A DNA stretch of 37,233 nt from DTDX01 sp964608455 (GCA_964608455.1 CAZSNM010000010.1:1-37233), one strand, 5' to 3'. Numbered from the stretch's first letter, positions 1-7,832 are shown. Program-made: numbers and translations. The notes: a model not told the origin generated them from the sequence alone.

Positions 1-46
1 TGCAAAAAAATATATAAAGGGTAGAAAAACAAAAAACAATAAAAAA
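1..46 (-). terminator. T-rich tract downstream of the cas adaptation operon
   Basis: On the minus strand the bases after the cas4 stop are several T runs (T6, T6, T5, T7) with no hairpin. Archaeal RNA polymerase commonly terminates at such U-rich tracts, so this is the likely end of the csx3-to-cas4 transcript. The stretch also contains a TATA-like string (tatataaa) that could instead serve something left of the window. No CRISPR repeat is visible here. Confidence 0.3.
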
Positions 47-644
47 TTAAACGATTTTGCAAAAATGAATGTAGCCGCAACCCTTGCATTCTTTTGATTT
101 TAAGGCTTTTGGCAATTTTTCATTCTTTATGATTTCTTTCATCTTTTTTATTGTCCATTTAACATGATTTCTTATTTCATCGGTTAGATTTATTTCAAAT
201 ATTTTATCTGCCTTAACATGGTAAATGATTATGTTTTTAACCGTTTTTTTTAAATTGTTCTTCAAAAAGCATTGCGTAAGCTGCTGCTTGATATAAATAA
301 CCTGGTGCGAGCTTGTTTCTATCTGTATTTTTTATTTCAACAATTTTGATGCCGTTTTCTGTTTGAATTACAAAATCTATTTCGCCTATTAAACCTAGTT
401 TTTCAGAATGAACTTTAACTCCAATCCATTTATTCAAAACTTTTTCTTTCCTTTTTGCTAAAAGTGTTTTTCTTCTTTTTTCTTTCTCCTCTTCTTCCTC
501 CTCTTTATTTCTTCCTTCAATCATGTATTCCGTTACTCTTTCTTTAACACCAATGACTCCAATGAAATATATAATTCGTGGACAGTAATGATATATTTCA
601 ATCCATTTTACTGGAATATATTGTGGTATTTCTTCTTCAAACAA
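47..644 (-). pseudogene. cas4: Cas4 exonuclease, split by a frameshift at an A8 run
   Basis: Cas4 is a RecB-like, iron-sulfur nuclease that trims prespacers during CRISPR adaptation. The 5' frame (644 to 237) begins with TTG and a GGGAG ribosome site. It carries Cys21 and the nuclease core (GEIDF, then VEIKN, the D...ExK pattern). It stops soon after an A8 run (plus-strand T8 at 244-251). A second frame (about 250 to 47) continues without a gap and ends in KECKGCGYIHFCK, which supplies the three C-terminal cysteines. One A fewer would join them into about 198 residues, normal for Cas4, with all four cluster cysteines. The gene is therefore either recently broken, a sequencing or assembly error, or expressed by slippage on the A8 tract. 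It lies 15 nt after cas2. Confidence 0.88.
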
Positions 645-659
645 TTTTACTCCCTTTCT

Positions 660-935
660 TTAAACAAGCATTTCGCTTTCCTCACCTTTATATGGTTTTC
701 CCAGTTCGATTTTAAGAGATATATCAGCTTCGCATATTATGTAAACTTGTATATTGTTTTCAGTTCCTTCAATTAATCTTTTTAGTGAAGCTATTAATTC
801 TTTTCTTAATGCGTTTGAGATTCTTCCAAGAAAAGCACTTTTTTGAATTCTAATTAATCCATATCTTTTGCAAGCTTGAGCAACTTTTAATCTCAATTCA
901 TTTTCAGTTATATCATAAATCACTAATGTGAACAT
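660..935 (-). CDS. cas2: CRISPR-associated protein Cas2
   Basis: Cas2 forms the central dimer of the Cas1-Cas2 spacer integrase. The protein is 91 residues, a normal length, with a ferredoxin-like fold. It starts MFTLVIYDIT, with the family's conserved Asp at position 8 on the first strand, and contains RIQKSAFLGRI, the usual G-x-x-R-I-Q-x-S-x-F strand. The gene begins 2 nt after the cas1 stop, so the two are surely co-transcribed. No frameshift is seen, unlike the neighbouring cas4. Confidence 0.96.
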   Translation of the reverse strand: MFTLVIYDITENELRLKVAQACKRYGLIRIQKSAFLGRISNALRKELIASLKRLIEGTENNIQVYIICEADISLKIELGKPYKGEESEMLV

Positions 936-937
936 TT

Positions 938-1963
938 TTAATAAGATGTAAAAGGTTGATATTTTTCTCTTTCCATAACATGCTCTATTATTCTTCTAGC
1001 TTGTAAAATGATGTGATTCTCCAGCGGTAAGCTTCGATTTAAAAATGTTATTTTTTCCTTCATTCTTTCAGCATAATATTTATAAAGTGTTAATCTAGCA
1101 TCTCTTTTTAATCTTCCATTTTCCACAGCATTCTCAAGTTTTCTTTCGAAAACAGCTTTAAAAACAACTCTATCAACAATTGGTTGTCTAAACTCCTCCA
1201 TTAAATCCATTGCTAAAGCAGGTCTTCTAGAGTTATCTGCATGAAGAAAACCTGCATATGGATCCAAACCACATATTTCAAGAGATAACCAGCATTCTCC
1301 AGCCAAAATACTGTAGAGATAATTTAAAGCTACATTAACTGGATCGGAAGGATGTTCAAACTTCTTTTTTCTTCCAGGAAAATCTATGATTTTCAATAAA
1401 GCTTTAGAAATGCTTTCCCAATAGATTTGAGCTGCTTCAGCTTCAATATGCATGATTTCATCTCTAACATCTTCTGTTTTTTCTCCCTCAACTTTAAAGA
1501 TTTCTTCAACTTTACTTTTAATATTTCTTGAATTTTCATATAATGTTTTTGCCAAATATGGATTTGTTGAAGCTCTATTTTTAGCCATAGAATATAATAA
1601 GCTGCGTTGATTCATCAATTTTCCAATTGCGAAAGCTTTGGCTAATTCTACACCAATCTTACTATTTTGAGCTTTATATTGAGCTTTTCTTGTTAAAATT
1701 GCTCCGCTTGTAAAGTTTTTACATAATGTTAATGGAGTGCCATAAGATGAATAAAACACTATTGGAATAGAATGTTTTGAAAGCAATCTTACTAAAGCTG
1801 ATGAAATTGATGCACCCCTCGTTAAAAAAACAACCAAATTAATTTTTGAAGTTGAAACCTCTAAAACTTTCTTTTTCTCTTTATAAACAGTTATTAATCC
1901 CCCTCTTGTTCCAACGAAGACGCCAGGTTCATTAATTATTAACCTCATTTTTACATCCATCAT
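938..1963 (-). CDS. cas1: CRISPR-associated integrase Cas1 (type I-A like)
   Basis: Cas1 is the metal-dependent integrase that joins new spacers to the CRISPR array. The 341-residue protein has the N-terminal beta domain (about 6-85) and the alpha-helical catalytic domain. The metal-binding triad is visible as Glu174 in IEAEAAQIYW, His241 in GFLHAD, and the acidic cluster of AMDLMEEFR (Asp253/Glu256). All are present, so the enzyme looks active. The start is ATG-ATG (Met1 or Met2); Met6 is possible. It sits between csa1 and cas2 with 40 and 2 nt spacing, the adaptation-gene order typical of subtype I-A. Confidence 0.97.
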   Translation of the reverse strand: MMDVKMRLIINEPGVFVGTRGGLITVYKEKKKVLEVSTSKINLVVFLTRGASISSALVRLLSKHSIPIVFYSSYGTPLTLCKNFTSGAILTRKAQYKAQNSKIGVELAKAFAIGKLMNQRSLLYSMAKNRASTNPYLAKTLYENSRNIKSKVEEIFKVEGEKTEDVRDEIMHIEAEAAQIYWESISKALLKIIDFPGRKKKFEHPSDPVNVALNYLYSILAGECWLSLEICGLDPYAGFLHADNSRRPALAMDLMEEFRQPIVDRVVFKAVFERKLENAVENGRLKRDARLTLYKYYAERMKEKITFLNRSLPLENHIILQARRIIEHVMEREKYQPFTSY

Positions 1964-2003
1964 AAAAATTTAAGTTATTACATTTTTTATTTACATATTC
2001 ATA

Positions 2004-2948
2004 TTATTTACATATTGAGTAGTAAGGGCAAAAGTCAGGACACTTATTAGGCATACCAGGATCTCTACCAGAATTAACTATTTCAAAAGCTTCATCCCTT
2101 ATCTCAATAAATTCTCTTCTAAGCTCATCTCCAACTATAAAATGCTTTAATTTAAAAGAGGGTGTAGTTTTTCTTTCGAACTTTAAGTATAATATAAAAC
2201 CGAAATCTATTGGTATGTTTTCTTCGCTTTCAATTGCTAAAGCATAACCAGCTGCTGTAAGAGGATGAAAATCTCTTATATCTCCAGTTTTAACATCTAC
2301 AATTGCATTATAAGGCATGTATATATCAACGCTTAATTCATTCGATAAACCAACTAATGAACCATCCACTTTTCTTTCAACAACTGGAGGTATGGCTATG
2401 TTAACTATGGAATCTGAATCTGCATGAGGATATTTTGATAAAGCATAATCAAGTTTTGCAGCAGCTTGAATTAATAAAAAGTTTCTTGTGTTTAAGCATT
2501 CTTCTATAAGAGATTCTTTCTCATGTTTTTGTAAGCTACTTGATAATGTAAATTCAGCATCAACTACAGCGTCTTGAGCAGCTTCCAAGCTTCGCTTTAA
2601 AAGAGCATTAATTAAATCTATTCCAACAGCTTTTTGATTATCATAAATAAACTTTTTAGCTTCATAAATCGTTTCTTTAATAATTTTATGTAAAGCAATT
2701 CCTTTAACAATCTTTAGGTTTGGTGAAAATTTAATATTTAAAACCCGTTTTAAATATATATCTCTTAATTTTTCGCAGTATCTTCCAGCTAATTCACTAA
2801 CACCAAACTTTACATGTTTAAATAGAGGTTGGATAGGGGGTTTATCATAATTCCAACCTCTTAAATCTTCGCTTATTGATCTTTCTAAAATTTCTTGCCT
2901 AAGAAGTTTAAGTTTCCGCTCAACATCCACTTTATCTAGAAACATCAT
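2004..2948 (-). CDS. csa1: Csa1, Cas4-like nuclease of subtype I-A
   Basis: Csa1 (Cas4/Csa1 family) is the larger Cas4-like partner found with Cas1, Cas2 and Cas4 in subtype I-A loci and is thought to act in spacer acquisition. The protein is 314 residues, the usual length. It has one N-terminal cysteine (Cys58, in GRYCEKL) and three at the C terminus (Cys303, Cys307, Cys313, in CPDFCPYYSIC), the expected Fe-S cluster set. Between them is a RecB-like core (IVDVKTGD, about 217-224). It begins with two ATG codons. It lies between csx1 and cas1 on the same strand, so it probably belongs to one transcript with them. Confidence 0.9.
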   Translation of the reverse strand: MMFLDKVDVERKLKLLRQEILERSISEDLRGWNYDKPPIQPLFKHVKFGVSELAGRYCEKLRDIYLKRVLNIKFSPNLKIVKGIALHKIIKETIYEAKKFIYDNQKAVGIDLINALLKRSLEAAQDAVVDAEFTLSSSLQKHEKESLIEECLNTRNFLLIQAAAKLDYALSKYPHADSDSIVNIAIPPVVERKVDGSLVGLSNELSVDIYMPYNAIVDVKTGDIRDFHPLTAAGYALAIESEENIPIDFGFILYLKFERKTTPSFKLKHFIVGDELRREFIEIRDEAFEIVNSGRDPGMPNKCPDFCPYYSICK

Positions 2949-3020
2949 GCCAGAGACCTTAAACTATTTTGCAATTATTATTTCAATAAAAATTAAGGAT
3001 TTAGTAATTAAAAACATTTC

Positions 3021-4440
3021 TTATTTAGATGGATTAATAAGCCAATTTCTTATGGTTTCCAACGCATCTTTTGAGCAAGTATAACTTAATAAGATTTCAT
3101 TACCATCTTTTTTTATATAAGTAAACTTTTTTAAGAATCCGCTATGAGTAAAAAAGTTTCTTTTTTCATCAGAAAGGGGTTTCTTTGCACATTTATATAT
3201 ATTTTCTTCTTTTGCATTTTTGGAAAGGTTATTTAAGCTTACCCAAGAATTTAAGCTAAGACAGTTAGCTATAGCTTCTATATTTTCTAAATCTCTTTCA
3301 AGAAATCTTATGTTGCTTTCTAATCCAACAATTTTATAAACATTTTTAAGGAATAATTGTCTAATTTGATTTATGGATGGTTTATTTTCCCTTAATTCAA
3401 AAGTAAACTTTCTTAAGTTAGAGTATAATGCAAGAGATAAAAGCATATTTGTGATAAGTTGTTTATTCACTTTAGGATATATAACTTTTATAGTATTATT
3501 TTCAAATTTCACCTCTCTTTTTCCATTAATATAATCAAGAATTTTTCTTAATTCTTCCAATAACTTTTCAAGGTTTAAAGAAGAGTTTAACTCAATAACT
3601 TCAATATTTTGAAACGTTTTAAATAAAGTAAGTGGAGCATTATATTTTATTGCATTAAACATGAGTTTCAATAATGTCATAGCTTTTTTAAGCTCTTTCC
3701 TTAAATTAGAAAACTTTTTTTCCTCTTCTTTAAAATCATAAATTTCATTTAGATTATTAAAATCTTTTTTAAGCGGCAACTCAAAAAATGCTTTTGCATC
3801 ATATGTATATAATTGAATTGGATGAATTAAATTTAGCCCATGTATAACTGGAGGAGAAAAAGCTAACTTCACATTTATTCCTGTCCCTCCTTGAATAATC
3901 TTTAACAGTTTATAATAAACTATTAAAGTTTTTAAAGCTTCAATTACAGAGCAAACATAAATGTTTAAACCAGTTGAAACATCAAATATAATTCCTTTAC
4001 TCTCTTCTAATTTTAAATTTATTAAATCAAAAATTAAATATGAAATTAAATTTTCCACATAATTTTCAAAGATGATGGCGTATTTTTTGTTTAAATTAAA
4101 AGAGCCAATAGATTGAATAATTAAAACATCAAATTTAAAATTTGCAAGTTCTTTAAAAATCGGGCTTTCCTCAATTTTGATTAAAAACTCCTTTTTTAAT
4201 TTATTATTTATTCTTATCGTTTAAAAGTTCAAAAGCTTCATCCTCATCTTTTGCAACATAAGTAACTAAACTTTCTGGAATTAATAATTGAATTTTACAA
4301 TCTTCCGATGAGTTATCTTTATAATAATTAGAAATAGCGCAGGAAATAAGATAAGTTTTATATTTTTTATTTTCAATTAACCATTCAACTTCATTATACT
4401 CAAAAAAATTGCCAATTATTTGCATAACAATATAATGCAT
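3021..4440 (-). pseudogene. csx1: Csx1-type CARF-HEPN ribonuclease, split by a frameshift
   Basis: Csx1/MJ1666-family proteins bind cyclic oligoadenylate through a CARF domain and then cut RNA with a HEPN domain. Two frames together make one such protein. The 5' frame (ATG at 4440-4438, preceded by GGGAG; a TTG at 4452 is also in frame) carries the first CARF strands: HYIVMQIIGN and later IQLLIPESLV. It stops at 4204. The next frame is open from about 4217 and continues with DVLIIQSIGSF, then FDVSTGLN (the family's D-x-T-x-G-x-N element) and an alpha-helical C-terminal half. Near the end EKRNFFTHSGF is the HEPN R-x4-H active site. A GTG at 4058 could only start a CARF-less fragment. Joined, the length is about 470 residues, typical for Csx1. 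The shift lies in an A/T-rich run at about 4202-4222. It may be real decay, a sequence error or slippage. Confidence 0.85.
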
Positions 4441-4510
4441 TAAAACTCCCAAATAATAAATTAAGATTTTAACTTTTATTTAAAATTTACTTCTTAATGA
4501 AATGCTATTT

Positions 4511-4801
4511 TCATATTTTTATAATTTCACCAATAGATTTTTCTGAATGTGACTCAGTAACAACGGCACCTATTCTAGGATCATATACCGCGATAAAGCG
4601 AGTGGGATGATAAAAATGGCTTAAAAAGCAATATAACCAAATTGGGCCTCTGCCAGTAAGTACAACTCCTTTAGCTGGGTTTATTTGTGGAGGCCTCAAG
4701 TTTTTTAAAACTTCAGGTGTGATGTTACCTTTCAATTCAAACTTAACTATTGAGTATTCATCTTTTTCCTCTACATTAAATTCAATCAATATTATCGCCA
4801 T
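4511..4801 (-). CDS. csx3: Csx3 (Crn3-type) ring nuclease
   Basis: Csx3 (Crn3) degrades cyclic tetra-adenylate and so switches off CARF effectors such as Csx1. The 96-residue protein matches the Archaeoglobus Csx3 pattern from recall: TPEVLKNL, then KGVVLTGRGPIWL, then AVYDPRIGAVV and SHSE. The reported active-site residues fall at a constant offset: His62, His65, Asp74, Arg76 and His85. It is the first gene of the minus-strand cas cluster, about 70 nt upstream of csx1, which pairs the signal eraser with its presumed effector. The start is ATG at 4801. The 97-nt gap to cas6 should hold divergent promoters. Confidence 0.92.
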   Translation of the reverse strand: MAIILIEFNVEEKDEYSIVKFELKGNITPEVLKNLRPPQINPAKGVVLTGRGPIWLYCFLSHFYHPTRFIAVYDPRIGAVVTESHSEKSIGEIIKI

Positions 4802-4898
4802 TCTTCCTTTGCTAAGTTAGATTTAAATAAAATATTTACCTCTTAATTAATTTAACATTACATGGAATATTTTTGTTTTTTAAAATGGTGGATTTATA

Positions 4899-5879
4899 AT
4901 GTCTTCAATTTCATCTTTTACTATTAAGCTACTTGTTAATGAACCTATAGTTTTTCAAAGTTTCTCTGGTTTTGCTGCTTGCGGAATATTCTATAACCTT
5001 ATTAAATATGTTAATGAAGGTTTAGCTGAAGAATTGCATTCTTCTAAAAAGCTTGCTCCATGGTCAGCTACATCATTTTTTATAGAGTCTCCACAATTTA
5101 ATCGTGTAATTTACCGTTCGTTGATGGGTCCATCAATCATAAATGTAGGTTTTTCCATAATGAGTGAAGAGTTAACTAATGCATTTAAAGAAGCTATTAT
5201 TAAACCCGATTTATGCATAGAAATAATTAATGCAAAAGCTAGAATTTTAAGCGTTTCATTTAAAATGAAAAGGTTTTCTGATATAGCTCACAATTCTGAA
5301 TCTCTTCCTGAAAAATTTTCAATAAAATTTGTTACTCCAACAGCTTTTAGACGTTCAATTTATGATTGCTGCACAACCTGTCCAAATTATATAGAATATT
5401 TAATGAATTTTAAAGAAGGAAAAAAAGTTAATAAACCATGTAAATATGCTGTTAAGTGTCGTGGTTTAATCATACCATTACCAATACCATCATTAATGTT
5501 TAGAAACATGGCTAGAATATGGTCTACTTTTTCAGATGTGCAATTAAATGTTTGGGAAACTGCAAAATGGGTTGAAAATTCAATGGTTATAGCTGGTTAT
5601 CCAAAACCAGGTATAAAAACTATAAAAGTTTATGAGCATCCAACAACCAATAAATGGATAACTGGCTTTACAGGAACAGTAAGATTTGCTATAAAAAAGG
5701 ATGTTTATAAAGAGAAGTATGCCAAAACAGCTTTTGCTTTATTAAAAATGGCTGAATTAACAAATGTTGGTGTAAGAAGAACAGCTGGATTAGGAATGAT
5801 AAAACTTATTCATCCAAATGAAGAAGCGAAATCAATAAAAATAAATAATCAAAAAGGTTTTGAAGCATACTTTTCGTAA
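4899..5879 (+). CDS. cas6: Cas6 CRISPR RNA endoribonuclease with a cysteine cluster
   Basis: Cas6 cleaves the CRISPR precursor transcript within each repeat. The 326-residue protein ends with the RAMP glycine-rich loop (VGVRRTAGLGMIK, 290-302), typical of the COG5551 Cas6 group, and has a long N-terminal ferredoxin-like half. In the middle, residues 157-187 hold five cysteines (CC-x2-C at 157-161; C-x5-C at 181-187), which could bind a metal. The ATG start follows a GGTGG ribosome site. It is transcribed away from csx3. No CRISPR array follows within the window, so its substrate must be elsewhere. Confidence 0.88.
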   Translation: MSSISSFTIKLLVNEPIVFQSFSGFAACGIFYNLIKYVNEGLAEELHSSKKLAPWSATSFFIESPQFNRVIYRSLMGPSIINVGFSIMSEELTNAFKEAIIKPDLCIEIINAKARILSVSFKMKRFSDIAHNSESLPEKFSIKFVTPTAFRRSIYDCCTTCPNYIEYLMNFKEGKKVNKPCKYAVKCRGLIIPLPIPSLMFRNMARIWSTFSDVQLNVWETAKWVENSMVIAGYPKPGIKTIKVYEHPTTNKWITGFTGTVRFAIKKDVYKEKYAKTAFALLKMAELTNVGVRRTAGLGMIKLIHPNEEAKSIKINNQKGFEAYFS

Positions 5880-6231
5880 ACGACTGTGTAACTTCATATT
5901 TAAGCTTTATAGAGCTTAATTTTCATAGGGGGCCCCTCTATATTAAAAATCCTTCTGATTTTTTGATTTTCTTTGATTTTTTAAGGTTTTTATGCGTAAA
6001 GTTTTGATTTTTTGATTTTTCTGGAGAAATCAAAATGAGGCTTTTATTATTCTTTGCGGATTATGTTTTTCTTTCCTAAACCTTTAAACTCATTTTAATA
6101 AAGCTAAATTATCAAAATTAACACAAAAAAATCTTCATTTAAAAGCAAAAAGCAATACTTAACCTTCAACATAAACCAATAGTAAAAACATAAAGGGTTG
6201 CATTTAAATGTTTCAGTATTTCTCAAAATTT
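5880..6231. other. 352-nt gene-free gap, T-rich with a TGATTTT repeat cluster
   Basis: I find no credible reading frame or RNA gene here. Just after cas6 is GGGGGCCCC (about 5928-5936). From about 5955 to 6020 the plus strand carries five close copies of TGATTTT, partly overlapping T runs. These would act as a terminator for cas6. On the other strand the region lies downstream of tRNA-Arg. There is no periodic repeat-spacer pattern, so this is not a CRISPR array. Confidence 0.5.
6010..6035 (+). repeat. 9-bp hairpin formed by one TGATTTT copy
   Basis: The arms 6010-6018 (TTTTGATTT) and 6027-6035 (AAATCAAAA) are perfectly complementary around an 8-nt loop. This is the only TGATTTT copy with a matching downstream arm. 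It could be part of the cas6 3' end; no function is evident. Confidence 0.4.
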
Positions 6232-6270
6232 TGGCGGGCCCGCGGGGATTTGAACCCCGGATTTTAGGCT

Positions 6271-6288
6271 TTCCTTGAAAATTTTTCT
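6271..6288 (-). other. tRNA-Arg intron 2 (18 nt, position 37/38)
   Basis: This 18-nt insert sits at the usual archaeal position, one base 3' of the anticodon. AAGG near its 3' end can pair with CCTT of the exon, leaving CGGA and AAA as unpaired bulges. That is a relaxed bulge-helix-bulge of the kind cut by the archaeal splicing endonuclease. Moving the boundary by one base (38/39) gives the same mature sequence. Confidence 0.8.
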
Positions 6289-6296
6289 CCGAAGGC

Positions 6297-6312
6297 TTTC
6301 ACGTTTTAAACT
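6297..6312 (-). other. tRNA-Arg intron 1 (16 nt, non-canonical position 29/30)
   Basis: This 16-nt insert interrupts the 5' strand of the anticodon stem. Its boundaries are unambiguous: only removal between TAG and GCC restores five Watson-Crick pairs. Introns at position 29/30 are known in some Thermoproteota tRNAs but are uncommon. The bulge-helix-bulge around it looks weak. Confidence 0.75.
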
Positions 6313-6376
6313 CTATGTCCTAATCCAGGCTAGACGACGGGCCCGCTTTTTTAGAAATATAAAAATTAATTTTAAT

Positions 6377-6631
6377 TTATTTTTCTTTTTTTATTGTTTC
6401 AAACAGATTTAACCAGGCAGCAGCATATCTTAAATAAGAGTTTAATGCTGCTCTAAGTGCTGTTGAATCTTTAGCTTTAAAATTCATTATTAAAAGATTT
6501 TTTTTAAGGGTAATTGAGGTTTTAGATCTTTTGCTTGGAGGTTTTAACGTTTCAGGTTTTAAAGCTAATAATAAAGCTTTTACTGCTTTATTATTTTTAA
6601 GTTTTAATTCAATTTTAGCTGTTGCTTTCAA
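6377..6631 (-). CDS. pcc1: KEOPS complex subunit Pcc1
   Basis: Pcc1 is the dimerising subunit of KEOPS, which makes the t6A modification on tRNAs that read ANN codons. At 84 residues it has the usual size. The pattern is an alternating strand start (KATAKIELKL), then LKPETLKPP, and the signature C-terminal helix ALRAALNSYLRYAAAWL. It begins with TTG, 23 nt after the rpl37ae stop, and closes the exosome gene run as it does in many archaea. The Arg tRNA follows 32 nt later. Confidence 0.9.
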   Translation of the reverse strand: MKATAKIELKLKNNKAVKALLLALKPETLKPPSKRSKTSITLKKNLLIMNFKAKDSTALRAALNSYLRYAAAWLNLFETIKKEK

Positions 6632-6654
6632 AAATTTTTAAATACCCTCTTTTT

Positions 6655-7017
6655 TTAGGTTTCTTTAGTTTTCTCTTCTTCAGTTTCGCTTTTCTTTACT
6701 TTTCTTTTTCTAGTTATTTTTGTTTCTTTAATAGGTTTAACAATTAATCCTTCAATAGAAGCTTCTTTAATTGTTGATCTTTCAGCTGCTTCTCCAAGCT
6801 TAGTTGTTGGTGTATAAGCGCCTCCAGCAAATTTAAACCCACATTTTCTGCAAATCCATATTCCAACGCTTTCTCTTTTAACAGCTTTTCTATGGCATTT
6901 AGGGCATTTATGTTTAAGACGCATTTGAGATACTATTTCAACATATCTTTTTCTAGCTAAAGTTCCATATCTAGCTCCAAAGCTTGCGCCTAAACCTATC
7001 TTTTTTGTTCTTCCCAA
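6655..7017 (-). CDS. rpl37ae: Ribosomal protein L37Ae (eL43)
   Basis: This large-subunit ribosomal protein has a C4 zinc ribbon, visible as CPKC at 38-41 and CRKC at 56-59, preceded by the typical GLGASFGARYGTLARKRYVEI. The family is about 75-90 residues, so this 120-residue copy has a charged C-terminal extension (about residues 85-120, rich in K, E and T). The start is TTG and it overlaps the rrp42 3' end by 22 nt. Its place between rrp42 and pcc1 is standard for the archaeal exosome superoperon. Confidence 0.95.
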   Translation of the reverse strand: MGRTKKIGLGASFGARYGTLARKRYVEIVSQMRLKHKCPKCHRKAVKRESVGIWICRKCGFKFAGGAYTPTTKLGEAAERSTIKEASIEGLIVKPIKETKITRKRKVKKSETEEEKTKET

Positions 7018-7829
7018 TTTAAAGCCTCCAAAATTTTATTTCTATTTTCTGAAGATTTTTCAACAGCTATATTAACTGCTTTTTCAATTTCATTTAAAGT
7101 TAACTCTTTTAAACCACCCTTTTGAATAGCGCATAATTTTCCATCTTTATCTATAGTTAAGGTTAATCTAGCATCCATTACTCGTTCCTCCTCTATTGAT
7201 GGATCAACCAAAAGTGTATTATTAATTTTAACAAATGTTACAGGTATAGGATAGTTTTGGATAGGTAAAGGAACAAACTCGTTTCTATAAATTAACTCGC
7301 CATTTTTAATTTCATAAGCTTTAATTTTAGCGGTTAATAAAGCTGTTAAAGCAGCCATAGCTGAAGCATCAATTAAGTTTCCATCATAATCTAAAACATA
7401 AATATCAACAAAAACAATGAAGACTTTTTCTCCTTCTTTAATGCAAAGCTTTTTTAAATCTAAAGCTTTAGATTCTCTAAGACCTCTATCAACAACTCTA
7501 GCTAACTCTATAGCGTTTTCATCAGGTGGTCCAGGTTCAAAAGTTGGTGAAGCCAAAGGAACAAGCTCAGCATTAACCATTAAAACTCCTTCATCAGGTG
7601 TATCTGAAAATGGCTCGCCAATTTCAACTTTAACACCAACCATTACTTTTGTTTTACCAAGCTTTATTTGAGCTGAGCCATTAGCTTTTTCTATAACATT
7701 TTTCTCTATTGTAAATCTTCTATAATCTGTTAATCCTCTTCCATCAAGTCTTTTACCGTTATTTAAAAGTTCTATTAAATTTTTTCTTTCAATTTTAGTT
7801 ATAGGAGTTAAATTTGGTGTTGAAGACAT
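6996..7829 (-). CDS. rrp42: Exosome subunit Rrp42 (non-catalytic RNase PH-like)
   Basis: Rrp42 alternates with Rrp41 in the six-membered ring of the archaeal exosome, which degrades RNA 3' to 5' using phosphate and can add A-rich tails. The 277-residue protein has the RNase PH fold (GKRLDGRGLTDYR at 29-41, then PGPPDENAIELARVVDRGLRE). As is usual for Rrp42 it lacks the catalytic acidic motif of Rrp41 and instead reads VDPSIEEERVMDARL. It shapes the ring and helps bind RNA. It starts 3 nt after rrp41. Confidence 0.95.
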   Translation of the reverse strand: MSSTPNLTPITKIERKNLIELLNNGKRLDGRGLTDYRRFTIEKNVIEKANGSAQIKLGKTKVMVGVKVEIGEPFSDTPDEGVLMVNAELVPLASPTFEPGPPDENAIELARVVDRGLRESKALDLKKLCIKEGEKVFIVFVDIYVLDYDGNLIDASAMAALTALLTAKIKAYEIKNGELIYRNEFVPLPIQNYPIPVTFVKINNTLLVDPSIEEERVMDARLTLTIDKDGKLCAIQKGGLKELTLNEIEKAVNIAVEKSSENRNKILEALNWEEQKR

Positions 7830-7832
7830 TTT

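Larger units (their letters stand above)
6232..6344 (-). tRNA. tRNA-Arg (anticodon TCG) with two introns and encoded CCA
   Basis: Read on the minus strand, the acceptor stem is GGGCCCG (6344-6338) with CGGGCCC (6242-6236), discriminator G at 6235 and an encoded CCA at 6234-6232. The T arm is CGGGG-TTCAAAT-CCCCG; the D arm starts GTCTAGCC and ends AGGAC. The anticodon arm is continuous only if two inserts are removed. The stem then becomes TAGGC/GCCTA with all five pairs, and the loop is CTTCGGA with anticodon TCG at 6292-6290. This gives a 76-nt mature tRNA without CCA. It starts 32 nt after pcc1, so it is probably part of the exosome operon transcript, although a TATA-like TTTATAT lies just upstream. 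Confidence 0.9.

Noticed and set aside
3021..4058. A stand-alone 345-aa protein starting at GTG 4058
   Set aside because: The same frame is open for about 50 codons upstream and continues CARF sequence, so the GTG is internal to a frameshifted csx1.
1..6231. A CRISPR repeat-spacer array near the cas genes
   Set aside because: No direct repeat of 24-37 nt at regular spacing is visible. The only repeated words are short T-rich ones.
6232..6344. Class II tRNA (Leu or Ser) with a long variable arm, or a single-intron tRNA with anticodon TAA
   Set aside because: The D arm is not of the Leu/Ser type and no anticodon stem forms around TAA. Removing two inserts gives perfect pairing and anticodon TCG.
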